Positions 36,273 through 44,042 of a stretch of DNA of 64,000 bases are shown piece after piece. Under the pieces are notes generated by a model. That model ran no database searches. It had not been told where the DNA came from and saw nothing but the letters and a program-made list of their open reading frames with translations. Position 1 is the stretch's first letter; every line of letters begins with the position of its first letter. The DNA is from Lentisphaerae bacterium ADurb.Bin242 (GTDB lineage Bacteria; Verrucomicrobiota; Lentisphaeria; Victivallales; UBA1829): positions 1 through 64,000 of the forward strand of contig MWCA01000009.1 in the NCBI GenBank assembly GCA_002069785.1, read 5' to 3'. The translations under genes were made by a program, and so were the position numbers.

Positions 36273-37490
36273 ATGGGACGTTCATACGAAGAGGCCGTGA
36301 AGGAAGTCAATTACGATGAAGCCAAAGTCCCCGCCTATACCCTGTCCTCTCCCCTGGCCGGAAAAGACGGCGTCCGGGTGAAGAATGCTTTTGAATGGGT
36401 CAACTTCCGCCGCGGGGAAATTCTCGACCTTTACAAGAAGGAAGTTTACGGAGAGGTTCCGCCGCGTCCGGACAGCGTGTGGTTCGAGCTGGTTTCCCGG
36501 AAGGACGACGCCTTGGAAAATACCGCGGTCCGCAAGGAGGTGCGCGTCCATTTCGGCATGAACAACGGACGGAAACACTTCATGGACCTTCTGCTCTACC
36601 TTCCGAAGACGGCAAAAGGGCCGGTTCCGGCATTTCTCGGGCTCTGCTTCAAGGGATATCACGTGACGACCGATGAAAAAGACGTCCGCCTGACCGGGGG
36701 CAATCTGGCCGGAAATCCCGATTTCAAAGATGAATCGCGCGGAAACTCGCTCGAACGCTGGAGTCACCGGGAACTGATCCGGCGCGGATACGCCGCCGCA
36801 ACCGTCTGTTATCACGACCTTTTCCCGGATTGTAAGGACGGCTGGAACCAAAGCATCTATTCGCTGTTTTACGCCGATCCCGCCGCGCCTTCCGTGCATG
36901 AAAAGCACAGCGCGATCGGCGCCTGGGCCTGGGGACTCTCCCGCGCCCTGGATTATCTGGAAACCGAACCCATGGTGAACGCCGCGGAGGTGGCGGTCCA
37001 CGGACATTCCCGTCTGGGCAAGACCGCGCTCTGGGCGGGCGCCACCGACCGCCGTTTCCGCCTGGTGATCTCCAACGATTCCGGCTGCGGCGGCGCGGCG
37101 CTCTTCAAACGCTGCTTCGGGGAAGTCGTGGAGGTAATCCTGAGCAATTTCCCGCACTGGTTCGTGACCTCCTTTGAAAAATATTCGCGGAACGAGGCGT
37201 CCATGCCCTTCGACCAGCATTTCCTGATCTCCCTGATCGCGCCCCGGCCGGTTTGCATCGCCAGCGCGACCGGGGACCTCTGGGCGGACCCGAAAGGGGA
37301 GTTCCTCTCCGGAGTCCACGCCGCGGAGGTCTACGGCCTGTTCGGAGCCAGGGGGCTGGGAACGGACGTCATGCCGCCGCCGGACACGCCGATCACAGGG
37401 GAGATCAGTTACCACAACCGCACCGGGAAGCACGACCAGACCGCCGCGGACTGGGCGCATTATCTGGCCCTGGCCGACCTCTATTTCTGA
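36273..37490 (+). CDS. CE15-like glucuronoyl esterase (alpha/beta hydrolase), no signal peptide
   Basis: 405 residues from the ATG at 36273 (AAAGGAGG eight bases upstream). The nucleophile elbow HGHSRLGKTALW (Ser246) is the CE15 G-x-S-R-x-G-K signature, followed by the conserved ISNDSGCGGAAL segment. The family's active-site His is expected in TGKHDQTAADW near the C-terminus, and SLIAPRPVCIASA is also typical. CE15 enzymes cleave ester links between glucuronic acid and lignin or xylan and are normally exported, whereas this protein has no leader. That suggests action on imported esterified oligosaccharides, or a different ester. Confidence 0.85.
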   Translation: MGRSYEEAVKEVNYDEAKVPAYTLSSPLAGKDGVRVKNAFEWVNFRRGEILDLYKKEVYGEVPPRPDSVWFELVSRKDDALENTAVRKEVRVHFGMNNGRKHFMDLLLYLPKTAKGPVPAFLGLCFKGYHVTTDEKDVRLTGGNLAGNPDFKDESRGNSLERWSHRELIRRGYAAATVCYHDLFPDCKDGWNQSIYSLFYADPAAPSVHEKHSAIGAWAWGLSRALDYLETEPMVNAAEVAVHGHSRLGKTALWAGATDRRFRLVISNDSGCGGAALFKRCFGEVVEVILSNFPHWFVTSFEKYSRNEASMPFDQHFLISLIAPRPVCIASATGDLWADPKGEFLSGVHAAEVYGLFGARGLGTDVMPPPDTPITGEISYHNRTGKHDQTAADWAHYLALADLYF

Positions 37491-37577
37491 TTCGTTCCTC
37501 CGCACGGGCGGAATTATCCAGTGAAGAGTTTGGAAGTTTGAAAGTTTGGAATTCGTTTCTCCGTGCGGGAGAATTCC
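37490..37577. repeat. Tandem pair of ~27-bp hairpin-forming repeats
   Basis: Two related 27-mers start ATTCGTTcCTCCG (37490) and ATTCGTTtCTCCG (37551), 61 bp apart. Each forms a small stem-loop (TCCGC-ACGG-GCGGA; TTCTCC-GTGCG-GGAGAA). They follow the CE15 stop and may act as terminators or mRNA stabilisers. The rest of the gap to 37759 holds no gene. Confidence 0.45.
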
Positions 37578-37759
37578 ATTTTGCGAACAGTTTTTCCCGG
37601 CTGGCTTTGTGCGGGTCCATGTTTCGGACGGTTTTTCCAGCTTCCGGATCGCCTCGCCGGTTCTCCGCCGGGTGATTTTTCAACTTTTTTGAAAAGAGGA
37701 TTGTATATCTCTAAATTAGAGTTATATTATATACAGAAAACCAAAACAAAGAGTAAAAA

Positions 37760-38014
37760 ATGCCGGTTCTTGCGAGATTTTATGGAATGGTTGTCAAGAT
37801 GTATCTTCAGGGAAAGGAACACGGCATGGCTCATATCCATGTGATCTACGGCGAATGCGCTGGAGTGATCGACGTGAAAACCGGGCAGATGCTCGAAGGC
37901 GATCTTCCGGCGAAAGCACTGACGATGGTACGGGAATGGACGGCGGCGAACCGCGACGCTCTGCTTGAAATGTGGGAAACGCAAAGCTTCCGGCAGCTCC
38001 TGCCGCTGGAATAA
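37760..38014 (+). CDS. DUF4160 family protein
   Basis: 84 residues matching DUF4160 end to end: MPVLARFYGMVVKMY, the MAHIHVIYGECAGVIDV core (HIHV with conserved histidines) and GDLPAKALTMVREWTAANRDALLEMWE. It is paired with a DUF2442 gene 16 bp downstream, the usual partner of this family. The pair is frequently mobile and toxin-antitoxin-like in distribution, but no activity is established. Confidence 0.88.
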   Translation: MPVLARFYGMVVKMYLQGKEHGMAHIHVIYGECAGVIDVKTGQMLEGDLPAKALTMVREWTAANRDALLEMWETQSFRQLLPLE

Positions 38015-38030
38015 CGAAAGGAGGAGCATG

Positions 38031-38486
38031 ATGTTTCATAAGATCGCCGAAGTGAAAGCCTTACGAGGTTTTCTGCTGTGGGTCGTTTTTCGCGACGGAG
38101 CAGAGACGCTTTACGATGTCTCGACGCTGTTCGACAAGATTCCGGCGTTCCGGGACTTTGAGAACATTCCCGGACTTTTCAATCAGGTGAAAACCGATGC
38201 GGGTGGATACGGTGTCAGCTGGAACGACGATCTCGATCTCGATGCGGAGGAACTCCGGGCAAACGGGACGTTGCTGAAGGAAGCCGTCGAACTCTCTCCG
38301 GGATGCGCTTGTCCGACCTGTGGACAAATGCTGCGACGCAAGAGCGAGGCGCAGAAAACCGCCAGCCGCGCCAACCTTGCCAGGCGCAAAAGCAAGGGCG
38401 GCCGTCCGGTAAACCCGGACAGCAAACGCCAACGGGCGTTGAAAAAGAAAAATGCGTTCATCATTCCAAGGAGGGTGCATCCATGA
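38031..38486 (+). CDS. DUF2442 protein with C-terminal Cys-motif/basic extension
   Basis: 151 residues. The first ~85 are a DUF2442 domain (IAEVKALRGFLLWVVFRDG, VSWNDDLDLDAEEL). The C-terminal extension has a zinc-knuckle-like CACPTCGQML and a long Lys/Arg tail with an AT-hook-like GGRP (KSKGGRPVNPDSKRQ), suggesting nucleic-acid binding. I use the ATG at 38031, six bases after GGAGG; the ATG at 38028 is too close. Its stop overlaps the start of the flavin reductase gene. Confidence 0.82.
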   Translation: MFHKIAEVKALRGFLLWVVFRDGAETLYDVSTLFDKIPAFRDFENIPGLFNQVKTDAGGYGVSWNDDLDLDAEELRANGTLLKEAVELSPGCACPTCGQMLRRKSEAQKTASRANLARRKSKGGRPVNPDSKRQRALKKKNAFIIPRRVHP

Positions 38487-39028
38487 AAATTCTGATTCTG
38501 AACGGCAGTCCCCGGCTGGACGGCAACACCCGGACCGCCCTGCACGAAATTGAAAAAGGAATCCGCGCCAACAAATCCGGCGCGGAAGTGGAGTTCATCG
38601 ATGTGGCCTGCCGCAAACTCAGCCCCTGCATCGCCTGTGACGGCTGCAAGGAAAACGGCGGCTCCTGCGTGATTCCCGACGAAAGTTCCGCGCTGGTGCA
38701 GAAAGTGTTCGAAGCCGATGTGGTGATCTTCGGGACCCCTGTCTACTGGTGGGGCGTTTCCGCCCAGCTGAAAATGCTCATCGACAAGTTCTACTCCAAA
38801 GACACCGTGTTCAAGGAACAGAAAAAACGGATCGGACTGGTGATAGTCGGCGCAGCCGGCCCGGAGAACAAGGAATACGAGCTGATCCGCGGCCAGTTCC
38901 AGTGCATTTGCGACTATCTGGGCTGGAATCTGCTCTTCACTGAATCCATCTCCGCCTGGAATGTGGGCGACCTTGCCAAAAATACGCAGAAAATGACGGA
39001 ACTCGGCGACATCTGGAAGAAACTCTGA
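38483..39028 (+). CDS. NAD(P)H-dependent FMN reductase / flavodoxin-fold protein
   Basis: 181 residues of the NADPH-dependent FMN reductase family: MKILILNGSPRLDGNTRTAL (phosphate-binding loop), CRKLSPCIACDGCKENGGSC and the FMN-binding FGTPVYWWGVSAQLKMLIDK. The CxxC-x(6)-C cluster resembles iron-sulfur flavoproteins (Isf), although it could be redox-active thiols. It starts at the ATG overlapping the DUF2442 stop, after AAGGAGG. It is cytoplasmic, and the electron partner is unknown. Confidence 0.9.
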   Translation: MKILILNGSPRLDGNTRTALHEIEKGIRANKSGAEVEFIDVACRKLSPCIACDGCKENGGSCVIPDESSALVQKVFEADVVIFGTPVYWWGVSAQLKMLIDKFYSKDTVFKEQKKRIGLVIVGAAGPENKEYELIRGQFQCICDYLGWNLLFTESISAWNVGDLAKNTQKMTELGDIWKKL

Positions 39029-39144
39029 AAGCCAGGGGCAATTGGAAAAACAGGGAGAGGCGGGAAAGCAAATTTTCTCCGGAATCTCTTCCTTTCCCGG
39101 GACGCCAAAGACGGAAAAAATCCCGAAACCTTCTTTACGGCGGC

Positions 39145-39172
39145 TTGAAACTTCCCGGAACCGTGCTATAGT
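39145..39172 (+). promoter_or_regulatory. Predicted promoter of the two-component pair
   Basis: TTGAAA (39145-39150), 16 bp and TATAGT (39167-39172) lie about 50 bp before the histidine kinase ATG. Confidence 0.6.
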
Positions 39173-39219
39173 GTGACAATATTTCTCAGTCTGTCATCCT
39201 TAAAAAAGGTGTGTCATTT

Positions 39220-40431
39220 ATGCCCAGAAACGAGTTCTTCAGCAAATTTGCCACCAAACTGGACGCCATGGACTCGGGGTCCATCAATTCCTATATCCAT
39301 CTGCTGGCGCGCAAGCACGGATTTCTGGAATCGGTGTTCAACTCCATCCGCGAGGGAATCGTGGTCATCGACGCCTCCTACCGGCTGGTTTACCACAACG
39401 CTGTCGCCAAGGAAATGTTCGGAATCCCGGACGACTTTTCGCGCATCCGCATCACGGGCCTCGTCCGGGGCATCGACTGGAACGACTTTTTCGGCTCCGG
39501 CAAGGGAGAGCATACCGCATATCACGAGATCGAAATCCTTTATCCGAAACGCCGGGTGCTGAACTTTTACATCGTTCCGCGCCAACCCTCCGACGACCGC
39601 GAATTCGCCACCCTCATCTTCAACGACATCACCGAAACGTACGACCGTTTGAGCTCCGCCGCCGAAAGCGAACGGACCGCGCTGATTACAACCCTCGCCG
39701 CCGAAGTCGCGCACGAAATCGGCAACCCCCTCAACAGTCTTTACCTGAACCTCCAGCTTCTTCAAAGAAGCCTCGATTCCGGCAAGTTCAACCCCGCCGA
39801 GGGCCGGGAAATGATCGCCGAATCCAAAAGCGAGGTGGAGCGCCTGGACAACATCATCCACCAGTTTCTCCACGCGCTCCGCCCGAGCAAGCCGGTCATG
39901 CACGTGATCGACCTCAAGACGCTGGTGCTGGAGTCCCTCACCTTCATGCGCCACGAGATCGAAGGCCGCAACGTCACCGTCAACTGTCTCTGGAGCGATT
40001 CCCTCCCGAAGATCCGCGGCGACTCCGACCAGCTCAAGCAGGCTTTCTACAACCTCATCAAGAACGCGGTCCAGGCCATGCCGCAGGGCGGCACCCTGAC
40101 GATCTCCTGTTCCTATGACGACCGTTCCGTTTTCGCGGACGTCGCCGACAAGGGACGCGGGATCAGGCAGGAGGATGCCGCACATCTCTTCACCCCGTAT
40201 TTCACCACCAAGGCCGACGGCAACGGGCTGGGCCTCATGGTGGTCGAACGGGTCGTCCGCGAACACGGCGGACGGCTCTCCTTCGAAAGCACCCCCGGCG
40301 AAGGCACCACCTTCCGCCTCGCTTTCCCGCGCATCGGCGGACGCATCCGGGTTCTTCCTCCCCCGAAGGATGCCGCGTCCCCGGCCGGGATTCTTCCCGA
40401 AGGATCCCGAAACACCAAGGAACAGGAGTAA
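39220..40431 (+). CDS. PAS-domain sensor histidine kinase (NtrB/AtoS-like)
   Basis: 403 residues, with no transmembrane segment. An N-terminal PAS domain (~30-140, FNSIREGIVVIDASYRLVYHN) is followed by the HisKA dimerisation helix (AAEVAHEIGNPLNSLYL) and an HATPase_c domain (NLIKNAVQAMPQGG N box; DKGRGIRQED G1; YFTTKADGNGLGLMVVERV F/G2). The soluble architecture and its partner indicate an NtrBC-type system sensing a cytoplasmic signal. A start at 39220 follows AAAAAAGG; GTG at 39211 is the alternative. The response regulator begins 6 bp downstream. Confidence 0.93.
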   Translation: MPRNEFFSKFATKLDAMDSGSINSYIHLLARKHGFLESVFNSIREGIVVIDASYRLVYHNAVAKEMFGIPDDFSRIRITGLVRGIDWNDFFGSGKGEHTAYHEIEILYPKRRVLNFYIVPRQPSDDREFATLIFNDITETYDRLSSAAESERTALITTLAAEVAHEIGNPLNSLYLNLQLLQRSLDSGKFNPAEGREMIAESKSEVERLDNIIHQFLHALRPSKPVMHVIDLKTLVLESLTFMRHEIEGRNVTVNCLWSDSLPKIRGDSDQLKQAFYNLIKNAVQAMPQGGTLTISCSYDDRSVFADVADKGRGIRQEDAAHLFTPYFTTKADGNGLGLMVVERVVREHGGRLSFESTPGEGTTFRLAFPRIGGRIRVLPPPKDAASPAGILPEGSRNTKEQE

Positions 40432-40437
40432 GTCGTC

Positions 40438-41811
40438 ATGCCATCGAACCATAAAAAAGAAGAACGTCCGTCCATCTTGATCGTCGACGACGAACGCGGC
40501 ACGCGCGAAGCCCTCGCCAAGTTCCTGCGCCCGTCCTACGAAGTCACCATCGCCGAGGACGGCGAGATCGGACTGAATCTTCTGGCCCGCAACCACTACG
40601 ACCTGGTGTTGTCGGATATCCGCATGCCCGGCGCGAACGGACTGACCATCCTCGACGCCGCCCTCAAAAAGACCCCGCCCCCTCCCTGCATCCTTTTCAC
40701 CGCCTACGGCTCCATCGAGGCCGCCGTCGACGCCATGAAGCGCGGCGCGTTCGACTTCGTCACCAAGCCGGTCAACCTCGACCAGCTCGAAATCCTGATC
40801 GAACGCGCCTTCGAATCCGGTCGCATCAAGGAGGAAAACGCGGAACTCAAAAAACGACTCGATTCCAAGTTCGGACTGGAAAACATCATCGGCAGTTCCG
40901 CCGTCATCCAGAAAATCATCGAAAACGTCCGGCAGGTGGCTCCCACCCGTGCCACCATCAGCATCACCGGCGAAAGCGGCACCGGCAAGGAACTGATCGC
41001 CCAGGCCATCCACCAGTTCAGCAGGCGGCCCGGGCGCTTCGTGGCGGTTCATTGCGCCGCCCTCCCGGAAACCCTGCTGGAAAGCGAGCTTTTCGGACAC
41101 GAGAAGGGCTCGTTCACCGGCGCAAACGAACAGCGCAAAGGACGTTTCGAACTGGCCGACGGCGGAACGCTTTTTCTCGACGAGATCGGGGAAATCCCGC
41201 TTTCCACGCAAGTCAAACTCCTGCGCGTGCTTGAAACCCGCACGTTCGAGCGTATCGGCGGCATGGAGACGCTCCAGGTCGACACCCGGGTGGTCACCGC
41301 GACCAACCGCGACCTCGCCGCCATGGTCGCCGAAGGCGCCTTCCGCGAAGACCTCTTCTACCGGCTGGACGTGGTTTCCATCCACATTCCGCCGCTGCGG
41401 GAGCGTCAGGAGGACATCCCCCCGCTGGTGAACCATTTCCTTGCCTTCTTCGCCAAGGAAAACGGGCGTCCGCCCCTGACGATTTCGGAAAGCGCGATGT
41501 CCGCGCTCTGCTCCTACTCCTGGCCGGGCAACATCCGTGAACTCAAAAACTGCGTCGAGCGCATGGTCGTCCTGACGCGCGGACAGATCATCGAGCTGGA
41601 CAATGTCCCGATCCACATCCGGGAGAAGATCACGCCCGGCATCACGAAAACCATCCTCGGCACCTCCTCCTGCGACCTCGAGCGCAACGAAAAAATCCTG
41701 ATCGCCCGCGCCCTCGAAGAGTGCAAGGGAAACCGGACCAAGGCCGCCGAAAAACTGGGCATCAGCCGCCGGACCCTCCACCGCAAGCTCGCCGCCTACG
41801 GTATCGAGTAA
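40438..41811 (+). CDS. NtrC-family sigma-54-dependent response regulator
   Basis: 457 residues. The receiver domain has DD at 17-18 and phosphoacceptor Asp60 ([10 protein letters not shown]). The AAA+ sigma-54 activation domain follows, with Walker A GESGTGKE, the sigma-54-contacting loop GSFTGA (canonical GAFTGA, with A to S) and Walker [14 protein letters not shown]-terminal Fis-type helix-turn-helix ends it ([20 protein letters not shown]). It activates RpoN promoters when phosphorylated by the kinase upstream. No targets are identified. Confidence 0.95.
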   Translation: MPSNHKKEERPSILIVDDERGTREALAKFLRPSYEVTIAEDGEIGLNLLARNHYDLVLSDIRMPGANGLTILDAALKKTPPPPCILFTAYGSIEAAVDAMKRGAFDFVTKPVNLDQLEILIERAFESGRIKEENAELKKRLDSKFGLENIIGSSAVIQKIIENVRQVAPTRATISITGESGTGKELIAQAIHQFSRRPGRFVAVHCAALPETLLESELFGHEKGSFTGANEQRKGRFELADGGTLFLDEIGEIPLSTQVKLLRVLETRTFERIGGMETLQVDTRVVTATNRDLAAMVAEGAFREDLFYRLDVVSIHIPPLRERQEDIPPLVNHFLAFFAKENGRPPLTISESAMSALCSYSWPGNIRELKNCVERMVVLTRGQIIELDNVPIHIREKITPGITKTILGTSSCDLERNEKILIARALEECKGNRTKAAEKLGISRRTLHRKLAAYGIE

Positions 41812-41900
41812 GATTCCGGCTGGAGAATAGGTTTCACGAATCCCCGGAGAGTTTTCAGGGGTATAGCACGAAGTTTGCTTACGCTCGGCTTGCCGTTCTG

Positions 41901-44042
41901 TCAGGGGGTTTTGTCCACATGGAAAGTCACGCGGGCGGGTTTCGAGTCGGAGTGGTCATCCGTCGCACGGAGCGTGTGGACGCCGCACGGGAAGGACAGC
42001 CGTTTCTCCCGGAAACGGCCCAGATACGCATCGTCCAGAAACCAGTACAACTCCTTTCCGGAATCCGAAGTCAGGTTGAGCGTCACCCCGCCCTCCCGCT
42101 CCGCCTGATACCGGACGGGCGCAGGGGTCAGAATCCGAAAAGATTCGCCCGTTCCCTCCCGTCCGCAGAGATCGCATTTCCGCAAAGGAACATCCCGCAG
42201 GACCGGCCCCGGGAAACACTCCCGGCAGGAGGCGTCCGACCGCAGGCCGGAGCGCGAACAGAGCGGAACTGTCCGGAACTCCGCCGGAAAATCCTCCCAT
42301 TTCGGGCGTAATCCCCCTCTGTAGAGGGAATTCATGATCTCCGCCGCGGCGGGGGCGGCGCTCTCCAGTCCCCGGAGGGAGGCCGATGCCCGGCCGTCCT
42401 TGTTGCCGAACCAGACGCCCAGCGTCCATTCGGGCGTAAACGCGAAACACCAGGCGTCCCGGTTTCCGTTGGAGGTGCCGGTCTTCCAGGCGGCGTCGAC
42501 CGCACAGCCGGGCAGCGGACGGGTCCGGAGCATTTTGCCCGTCATGAGGCAGACGCTCCGGGGAAACACGCGCACGCCGGACGGGGTTTTTCCGGTCAGG
42601 AACGTCGGCTTGAAGAAAACGCCGCACCGGGCAAGCGCCGCATAAGCGCCGGTCATCGAAAGGAGGGTATGCCCGGCCGTGCCGAGCACCAGCGGCAGAC
42701 CGTCCCGCGGGGGATGGTCCGGCTTGAGAAGGTCGAGCCGCTTGAAAAGGTCCACGACCCGCTCCGTTCCGAGCGCGGCCAGCAGCCGGACCGCCGGGGT
42801 GTTCAGCGACAGGGAGAGCGCTTCCGCCGCGCGGACGTCGCCCCGGAAAGTGCCGTCGTAGTTGACGGGGGAATAGTCGCCGTACCGCAGGGGAGCGTCC
42901 CGCAGGAAAGTGTCCATGACGATCCGGCCGCCGTGGATGGCCTCGGCATATACGAACGGTTTCAGCGACGAACCCGCCGAGCGCACGGCCAGGGTCGCGT
43001 TGACCTGTCCGCCGAAACCGGAAGCATCGTCCAGCGTGCCGACCAGAGCAACCACCCGTCCGGTGGAGGTCTCCATCAGGATGCCGGCCGCGTCGCGCAC
43101 CGAAGTCAGGGAGGCGGCGTGCGACCGCAGGACGTTCCGCAGAAGACGGCTGTATCCGGCGTCAAACGCGCAGTCCACCCGCGGCGAATCCCCCGCCTCG
43201 CGCGCGGCCAGCTCGAAATACATCCGGTTCTCCCGGTCCGTATTGCGGACGAACTCGGACGGAAAGCGGAAATCGCGCAGACGCAGAGGTTCTTCCTTCT
43301 CGATTCTTTCGCTCTCCTTCGCATCGATGACACCCTGCCGTTCGAGCAGAAGGAGCACCCTTTTGCGGCGGCGGAGCGCCTGTTCCGGGAAACGGTCCGG
43401 ACGGTAGGCGTTCGGGCGCTGCGGCAGACCGCAGAGCAGGGAGGCTTCCGCCCGGTTCAGTGCGGAGGCGGGCAGACCGAAGTAGCAGCGCGCGGCGGCC
43501 TCGATCCCGTAGACCTGGCCTCCGAACGGAACCCGGTTGAGGTATTCGGTCAGCAGGCGGTCTTTCGAATACAGCTGTTCCAGCCGCCGCGCCTTGAGCA
43601 TCTGCCGGAGTTTGCGCAGGAGGGAACGCGGCGCGCGCGGCTCGGTCATTCCGGCCAGCTGCATGGAAATGGTCGACGCCCCGGAAACGATGCGTCCGTG
43701 AAAAAGATTCTGCTTGAACGCCCGCGCCAGCGCCCGATAATCCACGCCCGAATGCGAGTAGAAACGGCGGTCCTCCACCAGGAAAGTTTTGACGGCTTCA
43801 GCCGAAATCTGTTCCAGCGGCACGTCGAAACGCCATTCGTAATCGCCGGAACGCTGGAGATGCACGCACGAACCGGACGGATCGAACCAGGCGCGGGAGG
43901 GCGTCCGTTTCCGGAGCTCCTTCATCGGATCGTCCAGGAACCGGGGCAGGAACCGCCACGCCGCCGCGGCCGACAGCAGAAGCGTCAGTCCCGCGGCGGC
44001 AAGGAGGAGGAAGACCCGTTTTCCCTTTTCCGGAACGCTCAT
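41901..44042 (-). CDS. pbpC: Penicillin-binding protein 1C
   Basis: 713 residues: an N-terminal membrane anchor (VFLLLAAAGLTLLLSAAAAW), a GT51 glycosyltransferase domain (EDRRFYSHSGVDYRALARAF, GASTISMQLAGMTEP, LLTEYLNRVPFGGQVYGIE) and a transpeptidase domain (SAGSSLKPFVYAEA with the SxxK serine; KTGTSNG). The C-terminal BiPBP_C beta domain is also present. It polymerises peptidoglycan in the periplasm. Its ATG overlaps the stop of the alpha-2-macroglobulin gene by 4 bases, the conserved pairing seen in Escherichia coli (yfhM-pbpC). Confidence 0.95.
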   Translation of the reverse strand: MSVPEKGKRVFLLLAAAGLTLLLSAAAAWRFLPRFLDDPMKELRKRTPSRAWFDPSGSCVHLQRSGDYEWRFDVPLEQISAEAVKTFLVEDRRFYSHSGVDYRALARAFKQNLFHGRIVSGASTISMQLAGMTEPRAPRSLLRKLRQMLKARRLEQLYSKDRLLTEYLNRVPFGGQVYGIEAAARCYFGLPASALNRAEASLLCGLPQRPNAYRPDRFPEQALRRRKRVLLLLERQGVIDAKESERIEKEEPLRLRDFRFPSEFVRNTDRENRMYFELAAREAGDSPRVDCAFDAGYSRLLRNVLRSHAASLTSVRDAAGILMETSTGRVVALVGTLDDASGFGGQVNATLAVRSAGSSLKPFVYAEAIHGGRIVMDTFLRDAPLRYGDYSPVNYDGTFRGDVRAAEALSLSLNTPAVRLLAALGTERVVDLFKRLDLLKPDHPPRDGLPLVLGTAGHTLLSMTGAYAALARCGVFFKPTFLTGKTPSGVRVFPRSVCLMTGKMLRTRPLPGCAVDAAWKTGTSNGNRDAWCFAFTPEWTLGVWFGNKDGRASASLRGLESAAPAAAEIMNSLYRGGLRPKWEDFPAEFRTVPLCSRSGLRSDASCRECFPGPVLRDVPLRKCDLCGREGTGESFRILTPAPVRYQAEREGGVTLNLTSDSGKELYWFLDDAYLGRFREKRLSFPCGVHTLRATDDHSDSKPARVTFHVDKTP

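Noticed and set aside
37760..38486. DUF4160/DUF2442 pair as a proven toxin-antitoxin system
   Set aside because: The pairing is typical, but no toxin fold or active site can be seen. It was kept as a hypothesis only.
39214..41781. An 855-codon open frame on the minus strand
   Set aside because: It is opposite the unmistakable histidine kinase and NtrC-type regulator, so it is a shadow.
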